The notes beneath the pieces are model-generated. The model worked only from the letters and a program-made list of their open reading frames with translations, was not told the DNA's origin and ran no database searches. Of a stretch of 10,894 bases of DNA, positions 1 through 7,530 are shown piece after piece. Numbering within the stretch: position 1 is the stretch's first letter; every line of letters starts with the position of its first letter. Both the position numbers and the translations under genes were made by a program. The DNA comes from JAAZPG01 sp012797375 (GTDB taxonomy: Bacteria; Acidobacteriota; Aminicenantia; Aminicenantales; UBA4085): assembly GCA_937868205.1 (NCBI GenBank), contig CALMMC010000070.1, positions 1-10,894 of the forward strand. Direction: 5' to 3'.

Positions 1-1
1 T

Positions 2-1822
2 CCCGGGCATTTCGTACAACCCGGCGGCCTTTCCGGAAAGGTCGGCGTAGATCCAGCAGGCCGCCGCGGAGAGGTTGTTGAGCTCCGCGAACAGCCCGAC
101 GGAGGGAGTGACGGCGAATTCAAGCCGGCCGTTGACCAGGGTGTAAGAAGGAATGGGGAGCGTTTTGCGATCGCCGGCGTAGTATTCGGAAACCGACTGG
201 GCGGTCAAGAACGTCCGGAAGCGGCCGGCCTGCCAGCGGATCTCGAGGTCGATTTTTCTCCCGGGCCGGCCTTTCGTCAGGCCGCCCGTGTCCAGCCGCG
301 AATATGCGCCCCGGAGCATGAGGGAAGGGAGGACGTCGGCTTTCAAGCCCAACTCGATTCCGGAGAACGCGAAGCGTCCGGTGTTCCGGAACTTGAACGG
401 CGGCGGACCGGCTGGATTCGGGGACGATTCGATGAGATTCGTCCCTTTCATGGTGAAGACGGCCGCGTCAAAGGCGAGGATCCGGGCCACGGCTTGGCTG
501 ATTCCAAGCTCGAAATTCCAAGAGCGCTCGGGCTTCAAACCGGGATTGGACGCGGGGAAAAGATAAAGCTCGTTGATATGAGGCGCGCGGAACGCCTTGG
601 AAGCGGAAAGACGGAGGGACGTATTTTCCCCGGCATGCCAGACGAGCCCGGCCTGGGGCGAGCCTTCCCATCCAAATTGGGAATCGCGGTCCAAGCGGGC
701 TCCGGCCGAAAGAATCCACCGGCCGCCGAGAAGGATTTCGTCATGAAGGTAGACGCCGACGTCGCTTTTTTCCCATTCGCCTCTGGGGGCGTTGTAGCTT
801 TTCCCTCCGAAAAACCGGGCGTCCAACCCGAACGACAGGCGATGGTCCGCTCCGAGAGCCAGGCTGCCCCGAGCGATCGCTCCGCGATAATGATCGCGGG
901 AGCTCCAGCCGTCGGAAAAGACGTGCCGGCCGAAGTCGGCGTAGGCCATGATCGAGCCTTCGCCTCCCTCCCAGCGGCCGTTGAGGCTGAGGTCGGCTGA
1001 ACCGCGCTTGTAGTGGTTCCAGGATGTCAGGGACGGAGAGGCCAGGGGGCCGGGCTCGTTCTTCTTCCCGTCGAACGCCTTGCCCCGCAGGGTCAGGGTG
1101 AGACCCGATCCGAGATCGTATGCCGCCCGGCCGGTGAAAGCCGTCCCCAGGTAGGAAGAGTGGGCGGTGTGTCCGTCGCTCGTCATCCGGTCGGCCGTGA
1201 AATAATAGTCGAACCGCTCAAACGCGGCGCCGTGGCGGAGGTTGAGGGAGAAGGTCTTGTAGCTGCCGACGGCGGTGGCAAGCTCCGTCCGGAAGCCGCT
1301 CGCCGGCCGGCGGGTGATGACGTTGATGACGCCGCCCATGGCGTCGGGGCCGTACAAAACCGAGGACGGGCCGCGGACGACCTCGATCCGCTCGACGTTG
1401 TCAAGCGGATAGGCGTGGGTCACGGCGCAGCCGAACAAACCCATTTTTTCCGGGCGGCCGTCCACGAGGACGGCGATCCTCTGGCCTCGCTGGCCGATCC
1501 CCCGGATTTCGATGTCGGTCCGTCCGAAATCGCCCGTCCGGTGAGCAAAAATGCCGGGGAGGCGGGTGAGAGCGCCGAGGGCGTTGAGCGGCCGGGCGGC
1601 TAAAATGTCCGTCTCGTCCAGGATGCCGACGGACACGGAACAATCCTTGACGGCCTTCCAGATGGGGGAGGCCGTGACCGTGACTTCATGCCGCGGGCGG
1701 AGGAGGCGTTCGTCTTTTTTGGCGTTCTCAACCGCGTCCGAATCCGAGGCGGCCGCCGGCGGGTTGAAGCCAAAGAAGAGAGCGAGAAGAAAAACAACGG
1801 CGAAGGAAACCGATCGTTTCAT
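2..1822 (-). CDS. TonB-dependent outer-membrane receptor (3' end cut by window edge)
   Basis: This is an outer-membrane 22-strand-barrel receptor that imports a scarce ligand (siderophore, cobalamin or similar; the substrate cannot be read) using TonB energy. I read 607 residues without a stop from the ATG at 1822 to the edge. Residues 1-25 are a signal peptide ending in PPAAA. A TonB-box-like HEVTVTA lies at about 45-51. The plug domain covers about 55-172, with LPGIFAHRTG, IEIRGIGQRG, VLVDGRP and the hallmark RIEVVRGPSSVLYG...GGVINVITRRP. Barrel hallmarks are KAFRAPHINELY (from 409) and NPGLKPERSWNFELG (from 426). The reading ends at LYEMPG, so probably only the final strand, about 10-15 residues, is missing. 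The start is fixed by AGGAGG at 1830-1835, 7 nt upstream. It lies downstream of phoB in the same direction but has its own promoter 264 bp away from that gene. Plug cysteines at about 61 and 132 are notable. BtuB-, FepA- and CirA-type receptors are all possible. Confidence 0.93.
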   Translation of the reverse strand, partial: MKRSVSFAVVFLLALFFGFNPPAAASDSDAVENAKKDERLLRPRHEVTVTASPIWKAVKDCSVSVGILDETDILAARPLNALGALTRLPGIFAHRTGDFGRTDIEIRGIGQRGQRIAVLVDGRPEKMGLFGCAVTHAYPLDNVERIEVVRGPSSVLYGPDAMGGVINVITRRPASGFRTELATAVGSYKTFSLNLRHGAAFERFDYYFTADRMTSDGHTAHSSYLGTAFTGRAAYDLGSGLTLTLRGKAFDGKKNEPGPLASPSLTSWNHYKRGSADLSLNGRWEGGEGSIMAYADFGRHVFSDGWSSRDHYRGAIARGSLALGADHRLSFGLDARFFGGKSYNAPRGEWEKSDVGVYLHDEILLGGRWILSAGARLDRDSQFGWEGSPQAGLVWHAGENTSLRLSASKAFRAPHINELYLFPASNPGLKPERSWNFELGISQAVARILAFDAAVFTMKGTNLIESSPNPAGPPPFKFRNTGRFAFSGIELGLKADVLPSLMLRGAYSRLDTGGLTKGRPGRKIDLEIRWQAGRFRTFLTAQSVSEYYAGDRKTLPIPSYTLVNGRLEFAVTPSVGLFAELNNLSAAACWIYADLSGKAAGLYEMPG

Positions 1823-1859
1823 GGCGAAACCTCCTCTGTTAGTAACACGAAACAAATAA

Positions 1860-1888
1860 ATAGTAGCACGAATATTCGAAGGATGCAA
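1860..1888 (-). promoter_or_regulatory. sigma70-type promoter of the TonB receptor gene, with a palindrome in the spacer
   Basis: On the minus strand TTGCAT (1888-1883) is followed, after exactly 17 nt, by TACTAT (1865-1860). These fit the -35 and -10 consensus at 4/6 and 5/6. The spacer carries the perfect 10-bp palindrome CGAATATTCG (1869-1878), a plausible operator for a repressor controlling receptor expression. Transcription would start near 1853, giving a leader of about 30 nt, too short for a cobalamin riboswitch. The promoter is inferred from sequence; the operator is speculative. Confidence 0.6.
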
Positions 1889-1904
1889 TCCCCGTTTTGT
1901 CAAG

Positions 1905-1960
1905 CGAACCTGTTTAACCATTTCCTTATTTCGAAATGCGGAAATGGTTAAACAGGTTCG
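1905..1960. repeat. intergenic palindromic repeat, copy 1
   Basis: This is a 56-bp near-perfect palindrome centred between 1932 and 1933. The 21-bp arms (1905-1925 and 1940-1960) are perfectly complementary. They flank a 14-nt centre, TTATTTCGAAATGC, which itself contains the 10-bp palindrome ATTTCGAAAT; only two base pairs in the whole element fail. The plus-strand tail GAATTGAA follows at 1961-1968. The element sits between the end of phoB and the promoter of the receptor gene. No T-run follows on either strand, so it does not look like a standard intrinsic terminator, though its RNA hairpin could still end or protect the phoB operon transcript. Copies 2 and 3 are at 7626-7679 and 8296-8343. 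Confidence 0.9.
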
Positions 1961-2086
1961 GAATTGAAAAGAACGGCTTCGGATTGGCGGCGGAAATGAT
2001 TTAAAGAACGGCCGGCCGGCGCTTCACTTCAGCGGAGGAACAAGACAACGCTTCATCGGGATTAAGTCGACGCGGTTCGATCTCTC
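1961..2086. other. intergenic remainder downstream of phoB
   Basis: No gene is supported between copy 1 of the palindrome and the phoB stop. The stretch contains a short self-complementary GC block, GCCGGCCGGC at 2011-2020, without room for a loop and without a following T-run. No convincing intrinsic terminator for the phosphate operon is visible here, so the palindrome at 1905-1960 is the strongest structure available for that role. Confidence 0.5.
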
Positions 2087-2770
2087 TTAATTATCGATCT
2101 TGTAACCGACGCCTCGGATGTTCTTGAGGAATCGGGCGGCTGGACCGAGCTTTTCCCGAAGGTTCTTGATATGGACGTCGACTGTCCGGTCGAGGACGAT
2201 TTTATCGTTCCCCCACAGTCGATCGAGGATCTGATCTCGGGTGAAAACACGGCCGGGCTTGGAGGCGAGAAGGTGGAGAAGCTTGAATTCCGTCGTCGTC
2301 AGCTCGACCGGCTTCCCCGAAAGACGTGCTTCGAAACGTTCGGGGTCCATCGTGAATTCACCGTTTCCAAGGGAGATTTTCTGATCCGCTGCGTCCGCCT
2401 TCCCCCTTCGAAGGACAGCTCGGACGCGGGCGGCCAGCTCCCTAAAGGCGACCGGCTTGACGACGTAATCATCGGCCCCAAGTTCCAGCCCGAGAACCCG
2501 ATCCGTTTCGGTGCCTTTGGCCGTCATGATGATGATCGGGATCGATCGGCGCGCATCATGGCCCCGGATGGCCCGGCAGACGTCGAGGCCGTCGGCGTCA
2601 GGCAGCATCAAGTCGAGGAGGATGAGATCGGGCCGGGTTTTGTCGAGAGAGCGGAGAAAGCTCGTCGCATCCGGAAAGGCCGCCACTTTGAATCCCTCCC
2701 GGCCTAAAGCCTCGGCCGTCAAACGCAATAGATCCGGCTCGTCCTCGACGACGGCGATTTTCTCGTTCAT
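2087..2770 (-). CDS. phoB: PhoB-type OmpR-family response regulator
   Basis: This is a 227-residue two-component DNA-binding response regulator, the usual full length for PhoB. The receiver domain (about 4-118) has the acidic pocket E9/D10, phospho-acceptor D53 in LLDLMLPDADG, switch residue T83 in IMTA and K105 in VVKP. The winged-helix domain (about 128-227) has ELTTTEFKLLHLLASKPGRVFTRDQILDRLWG, the DRTVDVHIKNLREKLG recognition region and the terminal IRGVGYKI hairpin. I start at the ATG at 2770 because the receiver fold begins there. An upstream in-frame extension (to 3115) would read through pstB in another frame and makes no sense. The ribosome site is weak (AGGGA about 8 nt upstream). 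It is the last gene of the pst operon, 56 bp after pstB. The cognate kinase PhoR and the PhoU regulator are not next to it. Assignment as PhoB rather than another OmpR-family member rests on the pst context. Confidence 0.9.
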   Translation of the reverse strand: MNEKIAVVEDEPDLLRLTAEALGREGFKVAAFPDATSFLRSLDKTRPDLILLDLMLPDADGLDVCRAIRGHDARRSIPIIIMTAKGTETDRVLGLELGADDYVVKPVAFRELAARVRAVLRRGKADAADQKISLGNGEFTMDPERFEARLSGKPVELTTTEFKLLHLLASKPGRVFTRDQILDRLWGNDKIVLDRTVDVHIKNLREKLGPAARFLKNIRGVGYKIDN

Positions 2771-2826
2771 GAGGGAGTCCCTATCCGCCTTTTTATATCC
2801 CAAATGCGTTCCCGGGGCAAATGCTC

Positions 2827-3591
2827 TTATCCGAACCGGCCGGTGATATAGTCTTCGGTCATTTGATTGGCCGGAGACGTGAAAATTGTTTTGGTCTCGT
2901 CGAATTCGATGAGCTCGCCGAGCATCAGAAAAGCGGTGTAATCCGAAACACGGGCCGCTTGCTGCATGTTGTGGGTGACGATGACCACGGTATATGTCTT
3001 TTTCAAGCGGGCGATCAAGTCCTCGATCTTGGCCGTGGCGATCGGATCGATGGCCGAGCAGGGCTCGTCGAAGAGGATAACCTCCGGCTCGACGGCCAGA
3101 GCCCGGGCGATGCACAGACGCTGCTGCTGGCCGCCCGACAGGGCGAAGGCACTCTCTTTGAGCCGGTCCTTTACCTCGTCCCAGAGGGCCGCCTCCCGGA
3201 GGCTCTTCTCCACAATCTCGGCCGTTTTCTCCCTTGATTTCCCCATCCCGTTGATCCGCAGGCCGTAAGCGACATTGTCGAAGATGGATTTGGGAAAGGG
3301 ATTGGGTTTCTGAAAGACCATCCCGATCCGTTTGCGCAGATCGACGACGTCGACTTTCGGTCCGAGGATGCCGGCCCCATCCACCAGGATGTCGCCGGTG
3401 GCCCGGGTTCCCGGAATGACATCATTCATCCGGTTGAGGGTTCTGATGAACGTCGATTTCCCGCAGCCCGACGGCCCGATGATGGCCGTAACCTTTTTTT
3501 TATGGCAGGCGATGTTAAGGTTCTTCAGGGCGCGCTTGGAACCATAAAAGAAGTTCAGGTTTTTCGTTTCGATTTTCGGACGGGAGTTCAT
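2827..3591 (-). CDS. pstB: phosphate ABC transporter ATP-binding protein PstB
   Basis: This is the cytoplasmic ATPase of the high-affinity phosphate importer, working as a dimer under PstC/PstA. At 254 residues it has the standard length. All nucleotide-binding motifs are present: Walker A GPSGCGKST (39-47), Q-loop Q94 in MVFQKPNPFP, signature LSGGQQQRL (151-159), Walker B VILFDEP (171-177) followed by CSAIDP, and the switch histidine H207 in VTHNMQQA. The PstB-specific blocks RMNDVIPG, FQKPNPFPKSIFDNVAYG and DYITGRFG at the C-terminus separate it from other importer ATPases. The ATG at 3591 lies one base after the pstA stop, and its Shine-Dalgarno AAGGA lies inside the last pstA codons, so the two are translationally coupled. 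No phoU follows; phoB comes after a 56-bp gap. Confidence 0.97.
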   Translation of the reverse strand: MNSRPKIETKNLNFFYGSKRALKNLNIACHKKKVTAIIGPSGCGKSTFIRTLNRMNDVIPGTRATGDILVDGAGILGPKVDVVDLRKRIGMVFQKPNPFPKSIFDNVAYGLRINGMGKSREKTAEIVEKSLREAALWDEVKDRLKESAFALSGGQQQRLCIARALAVEPEVILFDEPCSAIDPIATAKIEDLIARLKKTYTVVIVTHNMQQAARVSDYTAFLMLGELIEFDETKTIFTSPANQMTEDYITGRFG

Positions 3592-3592
3592 A

Positions 3593-4465
3593 TCAGTATT
3601 CCTTGTGCCGGCGGCGGAGGCGGTAGCGGAGGAGGACCGCTCCGAGGTTGAGGCCCAGGACGAGAACGATGAGGACCAGGGCTGTCCCGTAGGCTAGAGG
3701 GCGGACCGTGGCGATGTCGTGATGCTGGGTGGCCATGATGTACAAATGGTACGGCAAGGCCATGAACTGGTCCCGGATCGACTGGGGGAGGATCGGAAGG
3801 GCGAAAGCGGCTCCGGTGAACATGATCGGGGCGGTCTCTCCGGCCGCCCGGGCCAGGCCGAGGATGGTTCCGGTCAGCATGCCCGGCACGGCGTACGGAA
3901 GGACATTGGTCCGGATGCACTGCCACGGGGTGGCTCCCAGGGCTAAGGCTCCTTCCCGGAAGGAATTCGGAACGGTCTTCAACGCTTCCTCCGAGGCGGT
4001 GATGGTCCAGGGCAGCGTCAGGAGACCCAGAGTCAGGCCGGCGGAGAGGATCGAGGTCCCGAACTTGAAGATGTTGACGAAGAGAATGACGCCGAACAGC
4101 CCGTAGACGATCGAAGGCACGCCCGCAAGGTTCCGAATTGAAAGCCGGATCAGGCGCGTCAGCCTGTTTTTCGGGGCGTACTCGTTGAGATAGACGGCCG
4201 CGCCCATCCCCAACGGAACGGCGAGAACGGCGGTGATCAAGGTAACGAGCAGCGTTCCGTAAATGGCCGGGAAAATGCCCCCTTCGGTCATGCCTCTGCG
4301 GGGAGGCCGGGAGAGAAATTCCCAGCTGATCACGCCGGAGCCCTTCGTTCCGATGTCGGCCAGGATGAAAACAATGACGAGCAGAACGAGGCCCAGGGCG
4401 ACCCGGAGGCCGAAAAAGCCCAGGGACTGGGCGACGGCTTTCCTCAGGCGGAGTGAGATTTTCAT
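3593..4465 (-). CDS. pstA: phosphate ABC transporter permease PstA
   Basis: This is one of the two inner-membrane permease subunits of the phosphate importer (290 residues, normal length). It has six predicted hydrophobic segments, beginning at about 20-37, with the last at about 259-277. Diagnostic blocks are GMTEGGIFPAIYGT (58-71), LAGVPSIVYGLFG (113-125), the cytoplasmic EAA coupling loop TASEEALKTVPNSFREGALALGA (156-178), GLARAAGETAPI (203-214) and YHLYIMATQHHD (239-250), the last being typical of PstA and not PstC. The ATG overlaps the pstC stop as ATGA (4462-4465), and GGGAG lies about 8 nt upstream. This is standard operon packing that keeps permease stoichiometry at 1:1. Confidence 0.97.
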   Translation of the reverse strand: MKISLRLRKAVAQSLGFFGLRVALGLVLLVIVFILADIGTKGSGVISWEFLSRPPRRGMTEGGIFPAIYGTLLVTLITAVLAVPLGMGAAVYLNEYAPKNRLTRLIRLSIRNLAGVPSIVYGLFGVILFVNIFKFGTSILSAGLTLGLLTLPWTITASEEALKTVPNSFREGALALGATPWQCIRTNVLPYAVPGMLTGTILGLARAAGETAPIMFTGAAFALPILPQSIRDQFMALPYHLYIMATQHHDIATVRPLAYGTALVLIVLVLGLNLGAVLLRYRLRRRHKEY

Positions 4466-5355
4466 CGTTCGCGCTCCCGGTACTTGTGCAGGACCCTATC
4501 AGCCGCCAGGTTGATCAAGAAGGTCAGGAGGAAAAGAACCAGGCCGATGGCGAAGAGAGCGTAGTAATGGGTGGTGAAGTAAGGGACTTCACCAAGCTCG
4601 ATGGCCACGTTTGAGGTCATCGTCCGGACGGAATCGAACAGGCCGTGGGGGAAGGACCGGGCGTTGCCGGTGGCCATCAAGACGGTCATGGTCTCGCCGA
4701 TCGCCCGGCCCATGCCCAGCATGACCGCGGCGATGATGCCGGAAAGGGCTGCCGGGAATTTCACCCGGAGAAGCGTTTGCCAGCGAGATCCGCCCAGGGC
4801 CAGCGATCCTTCGCTGTACGACCGGGGAACGGCCGCGAGCGAGTCCTCCGAGATGCTGATGATCGTGGGCAGCGACATGATCGCCAGGAGGATGCTCCCG
4901 TTTAAAGCGTTCAGCCCGTGGCTTTCGCCGGTCAGCTTGCTCAAGGCCGGGCCCAGGACGACGATTCCCAGGAATCCGATGACGACCGAAGGGACCCCGG
5001 CCAGGATCTCGACCACCGGCTTGATGATTTCCCGGACCCGCCCGGGGGCGACATCGGACAAGTAGGCGGCCACGGCCAGGCCGACGGGCACGGCCAGGAT
5101 CATCGCGCCGAGCGTGACGAGGAAGGTGCTGTAAATTTGAGTCAGGATGCCATAACTCGCCCGGATCGGGGAGGTGGGATCCCAGAGCGCGCCGAAGAGA
5201 AATTCCTTCAGGTCGATTTCCCGGAAGGCCGGGACGGCCGAAGAGAGGAGGAGGACGAAGATCCCGGCCAGGATGACGACGACCAGGATGCCGTTCAGGA
5301 AAAAGAAAGCCCGGATCGCCCGTTCCTTGAGGTTTCGCAGTCGGCGACTGATCAT
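4462..5355 (-). CDS. pstC: phosphate ABC transporter permease PstC
   Basis: This is the second inner-membrane permease of the phosphate importer (297 residues). Hydrophobic segments begin at about 17-40 and end at about 265-285. Family blocks are SYGILTQIYSTFLVTLGAMILAVPVGLAVAAYL (67-99), EILAGVPSVVIGFLG (116-130), the EAA loop SEDSLAAVPRSYSEGSLALGGSRW (169-192) that docks PstB, and LGMGRAIGETMTVLMATGN (213-231). The end, PYFTTHYYALFAIGLVLFLLTFLINLAADRV, is also typical. The ATG at 5355 has AGAGGT about 5 nt upstream. It is separated from pstS by 139 bp containing hairpins, and its stop overlaps the pstA start by 4 bp. Confidence 0.97.
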   Translation of the reverse strand: MISRRLRNLKERAIRAFFFLNGILVVVILAGIFVLLLSSAVPAFREIDLKEFLFGALWDPTSPIRASYGILTQIYSTFLVTLGAMILAVPVGLAVAAYLSDVAPGRVREIIKPVVEILAGVPSVVIGFLGIVVLGPALSKLTGESHGLNALNGSILLAIMSLPTIISISEDSLAAVPRSYSEGSLALGGSRWQTLLRVKFPAALSGIIAAVMLGMGRAIGETMTVLMATGNARSFPHGLFDSVRTMTSNVAIELGEVPYFTTHYYALFAIGLVLFLLTFLINLAADRVLHKYRERER

Positions 5356-5410
5356 GTTCGACCTCTTTCCGGATTCAACAGCGGGGCTCGCAGCGGGGAG
5401 AGAGAAGTTT

Positions 5411-5468
5411 GGAGAGGCGTCCCGTCGGACGCCTCTCCGAGGTCCGGTCCGGGGACCTTAGCCCCGGA
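5411..5468 (-). promoter_or_regulatory. hairpins in the pstS-pstC gap (probable mRNA processing/attenuation site)
   Basis: The 139-bp gap 5356-5494 holds strong potential stem-loops. One is a perfect 12-bp stem, GGAGAGGCGTCC at 5411-5422 against 5427-5438, with a 4-nt loop. A second has a 6-bp stem, AGGTCC at 5440-5445 against 5453-5458. An alternative 7-bp stem, 5448-5454 against 5462-5468, is mutually exclusive with the second. No T-run follows the large stem in the transcript (it continues AAACTTCTCTC), so full termination is not expected. Similar intercistronic hairpins after binding-protein genes (for example malE-malF) stabilise the upstream mRNA and lower expression of the permease genes; that role here is inference. 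Confidence 0.6.
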
Positions 5469-5494
5469 TCCGCGCCTCTTCATGGCTGCGAACC

Positions 5495-6409
5495 TCACTT
5501 GAGGTTCTTCTGATTCTGTTCCTGGAGCCGGCCTCCGACGGTGTAGAAACCCTCGCGTTCGACGACTTTCTGGCCTTCCGGCCCGACGGCGTACCGGAGG
5601 AAGGCGGCGGCGACGTCCTTGGGAGTTCCATTCACGGCCATCCAGAGAGGCCGGGAGATCGGGTATTGGCCCGAATCGACGGCCGTCTTGTCCAGGGGGG
5701 AATAAGCGGTCCCGTTCGGCGCCTGGCTGATGTCGAGGATTTTCAAGCCCTTGAGCGCCTTCCCGGTGTTCTTGTCGACGACGTAGCCCACGCCGACGTA
5801 GCCGATCGCGCTCGCGTCGGCGAGGACGCCCTCGATGATTTGGGCGTTGCCGTTCATTTCTTTCATATCGGTCGAGTAGGGCCTATTGCCCATGACGTGT
5901 TCCATCAGGAAGGCGTACGTGCCGGAGTTGGACTGCCGGCCGTAGAGGGAGATCTTTTGATCCGGGCCGCCGACGCCCTTCCAGTTTTTAACTTCTCCAC
6001 GATAGATCGCCCCGACCTGTTCCATAGTCAGCTTGGTCAGAGGATTTTTCTCGTTGATGATGATACTCAATCCGTCGACGGCCACGGCGAAGAGCCGGGG
6101 CTTGACGCCTTTTTCAAAGGCCAGATTGAGCTCCTTGGCTTTCCAGTCGCGGGAACTGTTGGCGATGTCGCAGGTTCCGTTGATCAGGCCGGTGATGCCC
6201 GTTCCGGAGCCGCCGCCGAGGACGGCGATCGGCATTTTCGGGTTCTGGGCCATGAATTCCTCGGCCAGGATCTGGGCCAGATTGACCATCGTGTCGGAGC
6301 CCTTGACCTGGAGCATCTTGGTCTGGGCGGAAAGCAGGATCGGCGTGAAGATCACGGCTAGGACCAGTCCCGTCAGAACCAGCACCTTAATCCATTTCTC
6401 ATTCATCAT
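5495..6409 (-). CDS. pstS: periplasmic phosphate-binding protein PstS
   Basis: This is the high-affinity phosphate-binding component of the importer, located in the periplasm (304 residues). Residues 1-29 form a signal peptide with a hydrophobic core VLVLTGLVLAVIFTPILLSA. There is no lipobox cysteine, so it should be a soluble protein rather than a lipoprotein. Ligand-site blocks are KGSDTMVNLAQ (36-46), GGGSGTGITGLINGTCDIANSSR (65-87) and GRQSNSGTYAFLMEHV (158-172), whose Ser/Thr/Arg residues contact phosphate in PstS structures. AIGYVGVGYV (201-210) and SRPLWM (252-257) are also typical. AAGGAG at 6415-6420 lies 5 nt from the ATG at 6409 and 8 nt from a second ATG at 6406, so the real start may be 6406, one residue shorter. 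The gene starts only 23 bp after the porin stop, so both should share one transcript. Confidence 0.96.
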   Translation of the reverse strand: MMNEKWIKVLVLTGLVLAVIFTPILLSAQTKMLQVKGSDTMVNLAQILAEEFMAQNPKMPIAVLGGGSGTGITGLINGTCDIANSSRDWKAKELNLAFEKGVKPRLFAVAVDGLSIIINEKNPLTKLTMEQVGAIYRGEVKNWKGVGGPDQKISLYGRQSNSGTYAFLMEHVMGNRPYSTDMKEMNGNAQIIEGVLADASAIGYVGVGYVVDKNTGKALKGLKILDISQAPNGTAYSPLDKTAVDSGQYPISRPLWMAVNGTPKDVAAAFLRYAVGPEGQKVVEREGFYTVGGRLQEQNQKNLK

Positions 6410-6432
6410 TTTGTCTCCTTTATTGACGTTCC

Positions 6433-7485
6433 TTAAAAGCTCAGGAAGAAGGTCAGATTAAAGATGGTGTCGCCTTTCCGGGCGTCGTTGTAATTGTAGA
6501 TCCAGACGTTGGGCTGGAGCTTCCAGCTCCCGTGCATCGGGGTCCAGTCGAATCCGGCGATGATCAGGCCGATCTCGTCGTCGGCTTTGGTGTCATTGGG
6601 CTCGTACCGGTCGTACCGGGCGAAAACGGCCAGCTTGTCCGGTTTGATCTTGTAGGTTCCGAAAACCGACCATCCGGAGGGCTTGAAATGGGTTCCATTG
6701 GAATTGAGCAGGTTGTCGCTGTCGTAGGCGAACCACTCGAAGGAGATGTTCAGGTTGCGGACCATGTCGAAGAGGACGTCGACCTTGGTCGTCATCGCCT
6801 TCCGGTCGCCGGACTGCTTCTCGTAATCGACGTAGCCGATGAGGCTCAGCCCGGCTGCGGGAACGAGCTGCAGGTAGCCGCTGAACTTTTTGAATTTATC
6901 GGTTTCGGCGTGGGAGTAATGAGAGCCGTTGTAAACGCCCAGGCCGAATCGCAGCTGCCGGAGGAGGGTTCCCTTCCAGCTCAAGCCCAGATCGGCCGAA
7001 GTGGCGTCGACGTCGACGCCGGTGATGTCCTTGTAACCGTCCAGGAGCGTCTTGGCCACGGAGCGGTAACCCCAACGGTCCTCGGCCAGTTTGAAAGCCA
7101 GAGTTTCGATCATCCCGGCATTGACCTTGGATGCCAAGAAATTCGGGGACCACTCGAGATAGAGGTGCTTGACGAAAGGCCGGAGCTTATCGTCCTTCTT
7201 CACCGTCTGCTTGGCGAAGTCGACCGAGGTGAGGTTGGCCGTGTTGTCGGCGTCGTAGCGGAAACGAAACTTCAGACGGTCGTTGATCTTGTTTTCGTAG
7301 GTGAAATACGCGCGACGGAAGTGGAACTTGTTGGTCAACGTGTTGGACGTCAGGTAACCGTCGGTGGTGATGAAATGCGAGTAGTCGAAGTAAACGGCCG
7401 TCTGAAAGGTCTGCTGGGCGAAACCGGCCAAGCCGGTCAGCAAGACGGCCGCCGTCGTCAGGATCAACCTTTTCCTCAAACTCAT
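6433..7485 (-). CDS. phosphate-selective porin (OprP/OprO-like)
   Basis: This is an outer-membrane beta-barrel channel, likely feeding phosphate to PstS in the periplasm (350 residues). Residues 1-23 are a signal peptide, with RKRLILTTAAVLLTGLAGFA before QQ. The mature chain is made of alternating aromatic/polar strands, such as FHFRRAYFTYENKINDRLKFRFRYDAD, KHLYLEWSP, RQLRFGLGVYNG and LSLIGYVDYEK, and ends in FNLTFFLSF. A C-terminal Phe after a beta strand is the outer-membrane insertion signal. The repeated loop lysines (VKKDDKLRPFVK, DKFKKF, KIKPDK) would suit an anion channel. I chose the ATG at 7485 because AAGGAG (7497-7502) lies 11 nt upstream and the signal peptide begins there. The longer reading from 7641 starts inside the palindromic repeat and adds a tail with no signal character. 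Position as first gene before pstS, behind a probable PHO box, supports the phosphate role. Selectivity for phosphate versus polyphosphate or another anion is not readable. Confidence 0.87.
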   Translation of the reverse strand: MSLRKRLILTTAAVLLTGLAGFAQQTFQTAVYFDYSHFITTDGYLTSNTLTNKFHFRRAYFTYENKINDRLKFRFRYDADNTANLTSVDFAKQTVKKDDKLRPFVKHLYLEWSPNFLASKVNAGMIETLAFKLAEDRWGYRSVAKTLLDGYKDITGVDVDATSADLGLSWKGTLLRQLRFGLGVYNGSHYSHAETDKFKKFSGYLQLVPAAGLSLIGYVDYEKQSGDRKAMTTKVDVLFDMVRNLNISFEWFAYDSDNLLNSNGTHFKPSGWSVFGTYKIKPDKLAVFARYDRYEPNDTKADDEIGLIIAGFDWTPMHGSWKLQPNVWIYNYNDARKGDTIFNLTFFLSF

Positions 7486-7530
7486 GTTCTTTTTTTCTCC
7501 TTGGAATTGTGTGGTTTTCATGTCGGTTGA

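Noticed and set aside
1823..1900. Cobalamin riboswitch upstream of the TonB receptor
   Set aside because: The likely transcript leader is only about 30 nt and no B12-box or long structured leader is visible.
1905..1960. Calling palindrome copy 1 a rho-independent terminator
   Set aside because: Neither strand has a T-run after the stem, the family also occurs between divergent promoters, and the stem is AT-rich and unusually long for a terminator.
2009..2020. GC-rich self-complementary block as phoB terminator
   Set aside because: It has no loop, only short stems, and no following T-run.
2771..3115. N-terminal extension of phoB to 3115
   Set aside because: It overlaps pstB in another frame and has no family similarity; the receiver domain begins at 2770.
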